From Candidatus Collierbacteria bacterium GW2011_GWC2_44_18 (GTDB lineage: Bacteria > Patescibacteriota > Microgenomatia > UBA1400 > MFAQ01): a DNA stretch of 52,915 nt. Location: the NCBI GenBank assembly GCA_001000865.1, contig LCIE01000005.1, positions 1 to 52,915 of the forward strand. Direction: 5' to 3'. The notes beneath the pieces are model-generated. The model made no database searches. It was not told where the DNA came from and was given only the letters and a program-made list of their open reading frames with translations. Positions 25,046 to 33,076 of the stretch are shown piece after piece. How positions within the stretch are numbered: position 1 is the first letter of the stretch; each line of letters begins with the position of its first letter. Position numbers and translations under genes: made by a program.

Positions 25046-25624
25046 TTATTTGATGGATCCCCGCATTCGCGAGGATGACAGAGTGTGTAAAAAAGATAAA
25101 TATACTAGGTAGGTGGCAGGGAATATCAGAAACCAAATGAGCAGTCTGGACCAAAGAGATGAGCTGACCGGTCTCAGAGTGATTTTGGCGTCGTAGACGA
25201 CCCCATGAAGTGATATCTTGGGGACGTCTTTCTTGGCTAGAGTGGCGAATCGGGGGGCGTTCTTCGGCTCCCAGCCATTTACAAAAAGTGATTCCCGAAG
25301 GGGATATACGATTTCTTCAAGATAATTACTGTTTAGCTGATCTCGTACCAGTTCATAAGCCTCCTCAACGCGATAATTCAATCGATAACTAGGAAGAACG
25401 ATATTTCCCCATTTGATAATAAATTTCGACTGGAGATCAGATAATACCTGACTCCGAGTGAGATTACTGTAAAAACCTTTTTGATCTGGGTGTTGCCAGG
25501 TATCTCCCGCCTCGTCGGATCTGGCGGACTCCGAAAGGTCGGGAAGAAAAGGCGAAGGTAAAACTAGATAAATGACGCCGGTTAAAAAAATAACTAGATT
25601 CGCGATGACGGCTGTTTTCTTCAT
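25046..25624 (-). CDS. Membrane protein of unknown function with a repeat-derived tail
   Basis: A 192-residue protein with an N-terminal helix (about 7-24), a 130-residue hydrophilic region and a C-terminal helix (about 160-180). No family recognised. The last ten or so residues (SSSRMRGSIK) are encoded by a dispersed repeat of the GGATCCCCGCATTCGCGAGGATGACA type, so the original C-terminus has been replaced or extended by repeat insertion. It overlaps the acetyltransferase gene by ATGA, suggesting a shared transcript. Confidence 0.6.
   Translation of the reverse strand: MKKTAVIANLVIFLTGVIYLVLPSPFLPDLSESARSDEAGDTWQHPDQKGFYSNLTRSQVLSDLQSKFIIKWGNIVLPSYRLNYRVEEAYELVRDQLNSNYLEEIVYPLRESLFVNGWEPKNAPRFATLAKKDVPKISLHGVVYDAKITLRPVSSSLWSRLLIWFLIFPATYLVYLSFLHTLSSSRMRGSIK
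25055..25080. repeat. Dispersed repeat overlapping the end of a membrane-protein gene
   Basis: GGATCCCCGCATTCGCGAGGATGACA belongs to the widespread 'GGATCC...GCGATGACA' interspersed type; a relative lies at 36838-36887. It supplies the last codons and stop of the gene at 25046. Confidence 0.65.
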
Positions 25625-26256
25625 TGGAATAATCTTGGTCTACCCAACTTGTATTTATATTGTCTAATCTGTCTGTCCCTTATTGGCTTGGCTGGTACTC
25701 CCCCAACTATAGATCCGTTTGACACATCCTTAGTTACCACTGCCCCACCGGCGACCACCGCTCCGTCTCCGATATTCACTCCAGGCATAATAATTACCCG
25801 AGGGCCGATAAAACAATAGTCCCCGACAGTAACTGGTTCTTCGATGGCTTTAAAATCGGGGTCAGTCATATCGTGTTCGGAGTTGTAGATCATCAATTGA
25901 GAAGCAATATCCGTGTGGCTGCCTATAGTTACTCTGGCACGGCCATCAATGAAAGCGTGATCGCCAATGATGGTATCCTCTCCAACAGAAATATTTTTCG
26001 GCTGGTAGAATCGGGCTCCCATGTGGAAAGTGGAACCCCGACCGAGTTTGATTCCGGCGAGAAAATAAAACAATTTTCTGATCAAGTGACTGGGAATATA
26101 GCCAATAATCCACAAAAAGAATAATTCTAAATCTAGAACATAATTGGCAAACCGATTAGTTATTTTGCCTAACGCAGTATTTAAGGGTAGCTTATGACCA
26201 CCCTTATCAATAAAATCCACACCTTTGGAGGAAAAGCGCAAATTGCTTATTTTCAT
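25621..26256 (-). CDS. Hexapeptide-repeat O-acyltransferase
   Basis: The 211-residue protein has an N-terminal amphipathic/hydrophobic part (about 35-70) and a left-handed beta-helix of hexapeptide repeats (about 80-195), including NISVGEDTIIGDHAFIDG, YNSEHDMTDPDF with the likely catalytic His, and GDGAVVAGGAVVTKDVSNGSIVGGVPAKPI split over the last coils. This is the WcaF/Maa/NodL acetyltransferase type (PF00132/PF14602). It probably O-acetylates a sugar of the polymer made by this locus. ATGA overlaps on both sides. Confidence 0.9.
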   Translation of the reverse strand: MKISNLRFSSKGVDFIDKGGHKLPLNTALGKITNRFANYVLDLELFFLWIIGYIPSHLIRKLFYFLAGIKLGRGSTFHMGARFYQPKNISVGEDTIIGDHAFIDGRARVTIGSHTDIASQLMIYNSEHDMTDPDFKAIEEPVTVGDYCFIGPRVIIMPGVNIGDGAVVAGGAVVTKDVSNGSIVGGVPAKPIRDRQIRQYKYKLGRPRLFQ

Positions 26257-27368
26257 ATGTTTTTTAACATAGAAATAATCCGTTGGGCCGATGTATCCCA
26301 GTCAAAACGTCTAGTGTTTTCCTTACCTGCCTTCACAATTTTTCCCTTGGCGGTTGTAGATAGAGACAGCACTTTCTCTACCGCCAGTTTAATACTATCC
26401 ACAGAGCTGGGATCATCGATAAAAATGCCCGATTCCCCGGTAACTTCCGGAAGTGAACTCACCGCCGAAACGACGATCGGGGTACCGACTGCTTGAGCTT
26501 CGACGACCGGAATTCCAAAACCTTCATATAGACTGGGTAGGACGAATGCCCGACTGGCTTTGATGAGAGCTGGTAAATCTTCTGTGGGGGCAAAACCGGT
26601 GAAGATAACCCGGCTCGCAATACCGAGCTTCTTCGCTTGATCAAGTATCTGATCATAGAGCCAGCCCCTTTTCCCCACAATGACAAGCTTGAGACGAGTT
26701 TCTTTGAGTTTGGAAAAAGCCTCAATCAGTTTGGAAATATTTTTTCTGGGCTGTAAGGTACCCCAGTAAAGAAGAAAACTACCAGTAATGTCATATTTTT
26801 TCCTGACCGCTATCTGCTTGGTTTTAGGAACTTTGCCATGGAATACTTCTTTATCGTAAGCAGGGTAAACGACTTCGATTTTCGCTGGATCGGTTCCGTA
26901 AAGCTTTACAATTTCGTTTTTGCTAAAGTCAGATATAGTAAATATTTTTTTGGCTTTTTTGACAGATACGGGAGTCCATTTTTTAAGCTGATTAATATCA
27001 TAGCTGGTGAAATATTCTGTACCGAAACGCTCAAAGGACAAGTCCATAAGATAGATAGCGCTCTTGACGGGAGAAAAGATGGGGGCATAGTGACTGGGTG
27101 AAAAGAGAACGTCAATTTTGGGACGGCCAAACCAAAGTCGTTTGGTGAGACTGGTGAGCACCCAAGCTTTCTTTGAACCAAATATCTCGTAAGTTAACTT
27201 GTCCGAGGCCGGAGGCATATCCGGAAGCGGCCTCTCTTTGCCTAAGGCAATGATTTCATCGCCTTCTGGTAGATTTTTGACCATAGCCACGAAGATGTTG
27301 TAGGCCACCTGATTCACCCCGACACGCTGAGGAATATTTGCTTCGTTGATATCAAATCCGATATTCAT
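26253..27368 (-). CDS. GT4 glycosyltransferase
   Basis: A 371-residue GT-B enzyme. It starts MNIGFDINEANIPQRVGVNQ, and carries YWGTLQPRKNISKLIEAFSK (about 205-224) and the intact E-x7-E in SLYEGFGIPVVEAQAVGTP (about 285-303). Similar to the next gene (27372-28466), so the pair may come from an old duplication. Likely adds mannose or a related sugar; donor unknown. Confidence 0.9.
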   Translation of the reverse strand: MNIGFDINEANIPQRVGVNQVAYNIFVAMVKNLPEGDEIIALGKERPLPDMPPASDKLTYEIFGSKKAWVLTSLTKRLWFGRPKIDVLFSPSHYAPIFSPVKSAIYLMDLSFERFGTEYFTSYDINQLKKWTPVSVKKAKKIFTISDFSKNEIVKLYGTDPAKIEVVYPAYDKEVFHGKVPKTKQIAVRKKYDITGSFLLYWGTLQPRKNISKLIEAFSKLKETRLKLVIVGKRGWLYDQILDQAKKLGIASRVIFTGFAPTEDLPALIKASRAFVLPSLYEGFGIPVVEAQAVGTPIVVSAVSSLPEVTGESGIFIDDPSSVDSIKLAVEKVLSLSTTAKGKIVKAGKENTRRFDWDTSAQRIISMLKNI

Positions 27369-27371
27369 AGA

Positions 27372-28466
27372 TTATTTTGCCGACAAAACCTCTTGGTATA
27401 CCTTATAAGTAGCATTGGCTGTATTTTTCCAAGAAAATTTTGAGGCTTGTTTGAGGCTTTTTGGCCTAAGTCCAGCCCTATTCTCAATAGCCTCTATTAT
27501 ACCAGCGACGATCGCCTCGACACTACCCGGATCAAACAGCACCCCCGCCTCTCCTATCACCTCAGGCAAGCTACTAATGTTTGATACTGCCACTGCGGCT
27601 CCACAAGCCATGGCTTGGAGTGGAGGTAGACCGAAGCCTTCATAGACACTCGGAAGCACAAAGGCTAGGCAACCTGAATACAATGCTGGCATGTCCGCAT
27701 CGGGAATATAACCAGGCACAATTACACCCTCAGTCTTCGACAAACCCCCATCCTGGCGAACCCGGCCGGCAATGAGTAATTTTAGATCAGGATAGGTCTC
27801 TCTAACCCTCTCGTATGCCTTGATAAGAACGGCTTGGTTCTTCCGAGGTTCCTGGGTAGACAAGGTAAAGATATAGCTGTCTCCTGTCTTGTAGTGACGT
27901 TTGGCCAGATCAATGATTTCCTGCGGTTGCGGAGTATATCGTTCCTCCACCCCTTCAGGAATAACAACAATTTTGTTATCTGGTACCCGCAAGATAGATA
28001 TTAGATCTCGCTTGGTGGACTCACTAACAGCGATAATTTTCCTAGACTCCCGGATAACCCAGGCAAGTTTCTTTTTGTGAGCATTTCTAATTGAATCGGT
28101 TGTCGTTTGAGGATAAAGAAATGGAACCAAATCGTGAACAGTGGTTACCTTAGGATATTTGGAGGGTGGCTCGGTCCAGTCAGAAGTGTGAACCAGATCT
28201 ATCGGTCCGGTAAAAGTCTCGATGGGGATCAGATGAAGTGAATTCCAAACAAAGTCCATTAGTGTGGGAGCAAAGGGAAAAATCTTGGGAATACCTTTTA
28301 GTTTTTTGGCTAGTGTCAATAGTTCTTTCTGTCTGCGAAGAGATCCTCCAAAAAGAATGAATTCATCCTCCGGAAATTGTTTGATGAGGTTGCCTACCAA
28401 GTTCTTGGTATAGACAGAAACTCCGGTACCATAAATGGCCTGCGAAATATCGATTGCAATTTTCAT
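27372..28466 (-). CDS. GT4 glycosyltransferase with altered E-x7-E motif
   Basis: A 364-residue GT-B enzyme starting MKIAIDISQAIYGTGVSVYTK, with TLSTQEPRKNQAVLIKAYER (about 202-221). The donor-site motif reads SVYEGFGLPPLQAMACGAA: the second Glu of the usual E-x7-E is Gln, encoded CAA. The rest of the fold looks intact. Activity may be reduced or the substrate different; a few natural GT4 enzymes vary here. ATGA overlap with the upstream GT-C gene. Confidence 0.87.
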   Translation of the reverse strand: MKIAIDISQAIYGTGVSVYTKNLVGNLIKQFPEDEFILFGGSLRRQKELLTLAKKLKGIPKIFPFAPTLMDFVWNSLHLIPIETFTGPIDLVHTSDWTEPPSKYPKVTTVHDLVPFLYPQTTTDSIRNAHKKKLAWVIRESRKIIAVSESTKRDLISILRVPDNKIVVIPEGVEERYTPQPQEIIDLAKRHYKTGDSYIFTLSTQEPRKNQAVLIKAYERVRETYPDLKLLIAGRVRQDGGLSKTEGVIVPGYIPDADMPALYSGCLAFVLPSVYEGFGLPPLQAMACGAAVAVSNISSLPEVIGEAGVLFDPGSVEAIVAGIIEAIENRAGLRPKSLKQASKFSWKNTANATYKVYQEVLSAK

Positions 28467-29851
28467 AGACGCCGGAACTCATAAAGTTGTCCCAGATTGT
28501 TAAAATTATATACTCCGATTTGCTTGAGGCCAAATTGACTAAGTGTCTGGAGCCCGGACCGTTCCGAATCGGTGATGTCAGCTAGATAGTCTAAATAGTA
28601 GAAGCTGCTTGCGCTGGTGGCTGTTTCTTCAAACTCAGTTTTTAGTAGTGGTTTTTGAGTATAAGAAGATGTTTCCAGAGGAAGATATCGAGTGTCTCCT
28701 GTATAGAAATAAAGTGGGGCAAACTTATAAGGGAAAGCAATCATCATCAAACCATTTTTCCCTGCCAAGAAAGCATTTAAACCACGCCAGTCTTCCCGCT
28801 GAAAGCGAGGATTGTTCCAGAAATACAGATTGGCAAAAAGAAAAACACCGCAAACCCAAGCGACTGTTCCCAGAAAGACTGTTTTGGGGAGCGACTCTAC
28901 CCCGGCGGCCAATAGTGCCAGGAAAAATGGCAAGATGAATAGAAACCGCCAATAGCCCAATATTGGCGTCTTGAGACTGACAAGGGAGCCAGTTACTAGA
29001 GGCGTCAGAAGTGAAATCCAAAGAGGTAAGGCTTTCTTGATAAGTATGGCCCTGCCGGAAATAATTAGAAATATCGAAGTAATAATGCCACCTGATAAAA
29101 AATAAAGTTTCTGTGGTTCGAGCGAGATCCTACCCAAAATAAACTTAAGGGGAATGAGGGCAAGTGATTTGAAAGTGAGGGAGCCGGAGAGGACTTGCCA
29201 TCCAGGTAGGGCACCAGTCAGATAATGACCGTTGGAGAGCTGAGCAGAAAAAACGGGCCACCAAAACAAGAAGGCCAGGGCGGTGGGAGCAATTAAGGTT
29301 GCTAGAGTTCTGACCATTTTTTTGGGGGGTTGGATAAATAGAAAAATAATTTGGGAAAAATGATTGAAGACTACTCCATAAAAGGTGAAGAAACCAAGCA
29401 AGTTAATAAGTGAGACCAATAGATACTTTTTCCTGATCATGAAATACCAAGAAAGCACTACCAGTAGGGTGGCCAAAGAATACATCCTGAGTTCTTGAGA
29501 ATAATAGATGTGAAGTGGATTGAGAGCAAGAAATAAGGCCGATAGCATCGGAATGCGTGACTTGTCGCTAAATATTTCCCGGCAAAGATGGTAAAGAACG
29601 GGAATAGTTGCAGTGGCCAATATGATAAAGGGAAGGCGAATGAGCCACTCTAATTTATCGGCAAATGGCAGCCAAAAATGAAGAAGAGAGTAATAAAGTG
29701 GCGGATGAAAATCTGTCTTAATAGATTCAATTAATTGAGCTGTCGGAAGTTTCCCGAACATTATTGATGCCCCCTCATCAAGCCAAAAACTTTGGTTGGA
29801 AAGAGTTAGACGGAGGACAAAGCCTAGTACAGTAATTACGGCTAATAACAT
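28463..29851 (-). CDS. GT-C membrane glycosyltransferase (GT39-like)
   Basis: A 462-residue polytopic protein with about ten helices. Helix 1 is followed by LSNQSFWLDEGASIMFGKL, the canonical GT39-like first loop with the catalytic acidic residue in W-x-DE. A second loop motif, DFHPPLYYSLLHFW, and LNPLHIYYSQELRMYSL further match the Glyco_transf_39/PMT_2 family. Predicted to transfer a sugar from a polyprenyl-phosphate donor outside the membrane. Confidence 0.85.
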   Translation of the reverse strand: MLLAVITVLGFVLRLTLSNQSFWLDEGASIMFGKLPTAQLIESIKTDFHPPLYYSLLHFWLPFADKLEWLIRLPFIILATATIPVLYHLCREIFSDKSRIPMLSALFLALNPLHIYYSQELRMYSLATLLVVLSWYFMIRKKYLLVSLINLLGFFTFYGVVFNHFSQIIFLFIQPPKKMVRTLATLIAPTALAFLFWWPVFSAQLSNGHYLTGALPGWQVLSGSLTFKSLALIPLKFILGRISLEPQKLYFLSGGIITSIFLIISGRAILIKKALPLWISLLTPLVTGSLVSLKTPILGYWRFLFILPFFLALLAAGVESLPKTVFLGTVAWVCGVFLFANLYFWNNPRFQREDWRGLNAFLAGKNGLMMIAFPYKFAPLYFYTGDTRYLPLETSSYTQKPLLKTEFEETATSASSFYYLDYLADITDSERSGLQTLSQFGLKQIGVYNFNNLGQLYEFRRL

Positions 29852-29899
29852 GATTAGATGATGACCGAAAGTTTCGGCGACATGGCTCCATTATACGAC

Positions 29900-30325
29900 C
29901 TAGACAGTTATCCGAGGATGAGATTCGATTTTTGCGATCCTTGTTTCGTGGTCTTCAATCTTTGGGGAATGGTCCCGATAGACGCGATAACTAACAACAT
30001 CGTGTTCCTGACGCATATCTTTCATTTCACCCAAAAAATGATCAAGGGTATTCATAATTTTATTCAGCGCTTCATTCATTTCTGTTCTAAAATCGTTTAG
30101 TTCATCTTTGGTGGCAAAGTTCTTGAGATCATCTTTGGTGGCAAAGTTCTTGAGATCATCTTTGGTGGCAAAGTTCTTGAGATCATCTTTGGTGGCAAAG
30201 TTCTTGAGATCATCTTTGGTGGCCAAAGTCGGTTGAATATGCCCGACAATAAGCAGAGCGATTTCCTCATGCATGATTTCACTAGCTGTTTCCTTAACCC
30301 ATTTCTTGTCGGCAGTTGTTAGCAT
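29900..30325 (-). CDS. Coiled-coil protein with 9-residue tandem repeats
   Basis: A 141-residue hydrophilic protein. The centre is built from five near-identical units (ATKDDLKNF, 27 bases each), then a helical heptad-rich tail (about 75-135) with VYRDHSPKIEDHETRI near the end. It resembles small coiled-coil proteins common in CPR genomes that carry a DDLK unit in variable number. No enzymatic motif, membrane segment or signal peptide. Divergent from the GT2 gene at 30405 with a dyad in between. Function unknown. Confidence 0.75.
   Translation of the reverse strand: MLTTADKKWVKETASEIMHEEIALLIVGHIQPTLATKDDLKNFATKDDLKNFATKDDLKNFATKDDLKNFATKDELNDFRTEMNEALNKIMNTLDHFLGEMKDMRQEHDVVSYRVYRDHSPKIEDHETRIAKIESHPRITV
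30101..30229. repeat. 27-bp in-frame tandem repeat
   Basis: The unit ATCTTTGGTGGCAAAG plus TTCTTGAGATC recurs at 27-base steps (starts near 30104, 30131, 30158, 30185 and 30212). The inner copies are identical at the base level, so the array is recent or kept uniform by recombination. Confidence 0.9.
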
Positions 30326-30337
30326 CCATATTTATTA

Positions 30338-30363
30338 AATCACAAATTTAAACCTTTGTGATT
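30338..30363. promoter_or_regulatory. Dyad in a divergent promoter region
   Basis: AATCACAAA-TTTAAACC-TTTGTGATT has perfect nine-base arms and an eight-base spacer. It lies between the coiled-coil gene (minus) and the GT2 gene (plus), touching a TTTAAT -10-like hexamer of the former. It could be an operator for both. It is not the CRP consensus, which has the half-sites in the opposite order. Confidence 0.5.
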
Positions 30364-30404
30364 GCTAATAGCAATAAGGGAATTATATGCTGTAAACTAG
30401 GCCT

Positions 30405-31121
30405 GTGATAAAGAAGCTGTCTATCATCATGCCGGTGTACAACGAAGAGAAGTTCGTAGCGCGTGCCGTTCGCCAGGTTATGGCCGTTAGTTTTGGGAAA
30501 ATACAGAAGGAACTGATTGTTATAAACGATGGGTCAACGGATGGAACCAGTAAAGAACTCAGGAACTCAAGAAATCAAGAACTCAAGAAGGGAAATACGG
30601 TAAAAATAATTACGTTAAGAAAAAATCAGGGAAAGGGTGCGGCGATTAGAAGAGGTTTAATAGAAATCACGGGTGACGTGGTAGTGATCCAAGATGCCGA
30701 TTTGGAATATGACCCAAAAGAAATACCGATCCTGTTGAGACCAATTTCTGATGGTGACGCTGATGTCGTCTATGGGTCAAGATTTTTAGGAGACAGACCA
30801 CATCGAGTACTTTTTTTCTGGCATATGCTGGCAAACAATCTGCTGACATTGGTATCAAATATGTGTACTAATCTGAACCTAACCGATATGGAAACCGGTT
30901 ACAAGATGTTCACCAGAAAGGTTGCCGGCTCACTTGACCTAAAGGAAAACCGTTTCGGAATGGAGCCGGAGTTCACCGCCAAAATCGCCAAAATGAACGC
31001 TCGGGTCTACGAAATGGGCATTAGTTATCACGGTAGGAATTATCAGCAGGGCAAGAAAATTGGCTGGAGGGATGGCTTCCAGTCCCTCTGGTGCATTCTG
31101 AAGTACAACCTATTCGACTAG
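30405..31121 (+). CDS. Polyprenyl-phosphate glycosyltransferase (DPM1-like GT2)
   Basis: A 238-residue GT-A enzyme: IIMPVYNEEKFVARAV at the start, INDGSTDGTSKEL (about 40-52), and VIQDADLEYDPKEIPILL (about 91-108), the signature of dolichyl/polyprenyl-phosphate mannose or glucose synthases; METGYKMFTRKV is also typical. It has no C-terminal membrane helices, so it is the soluble DPM1 type. It would make the polyprenyl-phosphate sugars that the GT-C enzymes here need. GTG start, seven bases after a TAAACT hexamer. Its stop shares CTAG with the convergent methyltransferase gene. Confidence 0.9.
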   Translation: MIKKLSIIMPVYNEEKFVARAVRQVMAVSFGKIQKELIVINDGSTDGTSKELRNSRNQELKKGNTVKIITLRKNQGKGAAIRRGLIEITGDVVVIQDADLEYDPKEIPILLRPISDGDADVVYGSRFLGDRPHRVLFFWHMLANNLLTLVSNMCTNLNLTDMETGYKMFTRKVAGSLDLKENRFGMEPEFTAKIAKMNARVYEMGISYHGRNYQQGKKIGWRDGFQSLWCILKYNLFD

Positions 31122-31813
31122 GGTTTTTTGACTATCAGGACTAGGCTTTGGCCGAAGGGGGGGTGAAGATGTTTTTCCAGATATAGTAGGGGGACTATTA
31201 AAGAATCAAATACTTTAGCGAAAAAGTTATCCGACTTGGATGAGCCGAACATTCCCCTACCCCACCAAAGAAAATACCCTGGCCAATTGGCATAATAGAT
31301 ATGCTTGATTTTGAAGCCGGCTTTTAGTGCTTTGGTTTTCAGTTCTGTTTTTGTGTAGCGACGATAATGACCCATGGCTTCATCCATCTTTCCGTAAATC
31401 TCGGGTCTGGCCGGAACGAAGAGAAGTAGTTGTCCATCGGATGCCAACAGTTTGTAACAATTGGCAAAAGCCTGATTATCGTTTTTGATATGTTCAAAGA
31501 CGTTGGAAGAAAAAATGGTATCCATCTTTCCCATGAGTTTGATCGGAGCTTCCTTTTCAATATCTAAATTAAGAACCGGATCGGTAAAGCTTCTTTTGAG
31601 ACCCTCAAGATACTCAGGAATAATGTCGGAAAGTATTACGATGGCTTTTGACGGTAACAGCCTGGATAGCGCTCCTTGACCACTACCAATCTCCAGAATG
31701 GCTTGACCAAAAAAGTCGTCGAAATGGCTTATCAGCCAGTGATTGTAGCGGTGGAGGCCGGTAGCCTGCTCCAGGATGCGATGGCTAGCGTCGGACCACT
31801 TTTCTTTTTTCAT
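31118..31813 (-). CDS. SAM-dependent methyltransferase
   Basis: A 231-residue class I methyltransferase. Motif I is LEIGSGQGALSRLL (about 39-52); NVFEHIKNDNQAFANCYKLL matches motif IV of the Methyltransf_11/23 group. A partly hydrophobic stretch (about 175-215) may bind the membrane. Target unknown, but its place after the flippase gene (29-base overlap) suggests it acts on the glycan or its lipid carrier. Confidence 0.85.
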   Translation of the reverse strand: MKKEKWSDASHRILEQATGLHRYNHWLISHFDDFFGQAILEIGSGQGALSRLLPSKAIVILSDIIPEYLEGLKRSFTDPVLNLDIEKEAPIKLMGKMDTIFSSNVFEHIKNDNQAFANCYKLLASDGQLLLFVPARPEIYGKMDEAMGHYRRYTKTELKTKALKAGFKIKHIYYANWPGYFLWWGRGMFGSSKSDNFFAKVFDSLIVPLLYLEKHLHPPFGQSLVLIVKKP

Positions 31814-33047
31814 AGACTAAAAATCTCACCTTAAGGAATGAAGCGAAAAGAACAAATATATTAGAGACAAAGAGGGCAATTGCCGGGGCGTTGTATCCTA
31901 ACCTGGGAATAAGCAGTAGGTCAACTACCACAATGATCGTGGTTTGAACCGCCATCATCTTGGTATAGAAAGTCAGCTGATTGAAGGCATAGACCAGAGT
32001 AGAGTTACTAATGATCGTGAACAAAAAGGGGATCATAGCCAGAATTAAATATCTGAAGACAGTGATCGACTCGAGATATTTTGGGCCATAAACTAAAGTA
32101 ATAATAGGAGCGGCGAAAAAGGAAATTAAGATCATGGAAATAGCTACTCCCGTGACCAGTAGTAATAATTTTTTGCCATAGGTGAGAATTTTTTGATTTG
32201 AATCAAAGGAAGAAAAACGAGGATTAATTACCGACCCCAGACCGGCGGCCATCATGGCAAAGAGGATGGTGATCCTGCTGGCAGCCGAGTATATTCCAGC
32301 CGCATAGCTTCCAGCGAGAAGATTTAATAAAATAATATCAACACGAGAAATCATGACCGTAAAGATACGCGAAACCGCTATCCACTTGGCAAAGTGAAAG
32401 ATATCCCAAAATGGTTTTTTGAAAAAATCGAACTCGATCGAGTAAAGCTCTTTCCCAAAGGTAATTAATAAGGCAATTAAGGTGGAAATAATATTGGCCA
32501 TCAATGCAGTGCCTATGGAGAGGTTTCCCATGGAAAAAATAAAAAACACGATTACGATCTTGATGCCGGAATCCAATATTTGACTCGCTGAGTATGACCA
32601 AAACTTTCGGCCGGCAGTAAAAATACCTTGGGTGTAGATGATCAGTAGATAGTTAAAGGAGATAACTCCGGTCAAGAGCATATCCGTACTCAGTGACCCC
32701 GGAACGATGATTTGGTGGAAATATGAAAAAATACCGAATAACGAAAGAATAAAACAGCCGATAACAAATTCCATCCAAAAACTGGTAGAAAGATATTGAT
32801 ACCGCTCGGAAACCTTTTTGGGTAAAAAGTTTATTAAAGAGTTCGATATCCCCATATCCCCCAGGCTATAGACAATAGCGGCGAGGGCGGTGAGGGCGGA
32901 GTAGACCCCGAAGTTTACCGGGCCGAGACTGCGGGCCAGGAGAATGGTAAATACAAAACCTATGGTCGCGGAGGCGCCAAGGCCCAGGGCCACAACAAAA
33001 GAGTCTTTGATGGTCTGAGTCTTGAGGATACTAATTATTTTCTTCAC
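31785..33047 (-). CDS. Wzx-type polysaccharide flippase (MOP superfamily)
   Basis: A 420-residue polytopic protein with about twelve helices spread over the full length. The N-terminal segment FVVALGLGASATIGFVFTILLARSLGPVNFGVYSAL (split about 16-51) is the standard start of Polysacc_synt proteins. It would flip undecaprenyl-pyrophosphate-linked oligosaccharides to the outer face. It is the only flippase in the window, so it likely serves this whole locus. Confidence 0.88.
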   Translation of the reverse strand: MKKIISILKTQTIKDSFVVALGLGASATIGFVFTILLARSLGPVNFGVYSALTALAAIVYSLGDMGISNSLINFLPKKVSERYQYLSTSFWMEFVIGCFILSLFGIFSYFHQIIVPGSLSTDMLLTGVISFNYLLIIYTQGIFTAGRKFWSYSASQILDSGIKIVIVFFIFSMGNLSIGTALMANIISTLIALLITFGKELYSIEFDFFKKPFWDIFHFAKWIAVSRIFTVMISRVDIILLNLLAGSYAAGIYSAASRITILFAMMAAGLGSVINPRFSSFDSNQKILTYGKKLLLLVTGVAISMILISFFAAPIITLVYGPKYLESITVFRYLILAMIPFLFTIISNSTLVYAFNQLTFYTKMMAVQTTIIVVVDLLLIPRLGYNAPAIALFVSNIFVLFASFLKVRFLVYEKRKVVRR

Positions 33048-33076
33048 TTCTTTATCTTAACTCACAAAGAATATAC

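Noticed and set aside
30101-30229. Possible CRISPR array
   Set aside because: Repeats are contiguous 27-bp units with no spacers and are read in frame as a protein repeat.
30338-30363. CRP binding site
   Set aside because: Half-sites are TCACA first and TGTGA second, the reverse of the CRP order.
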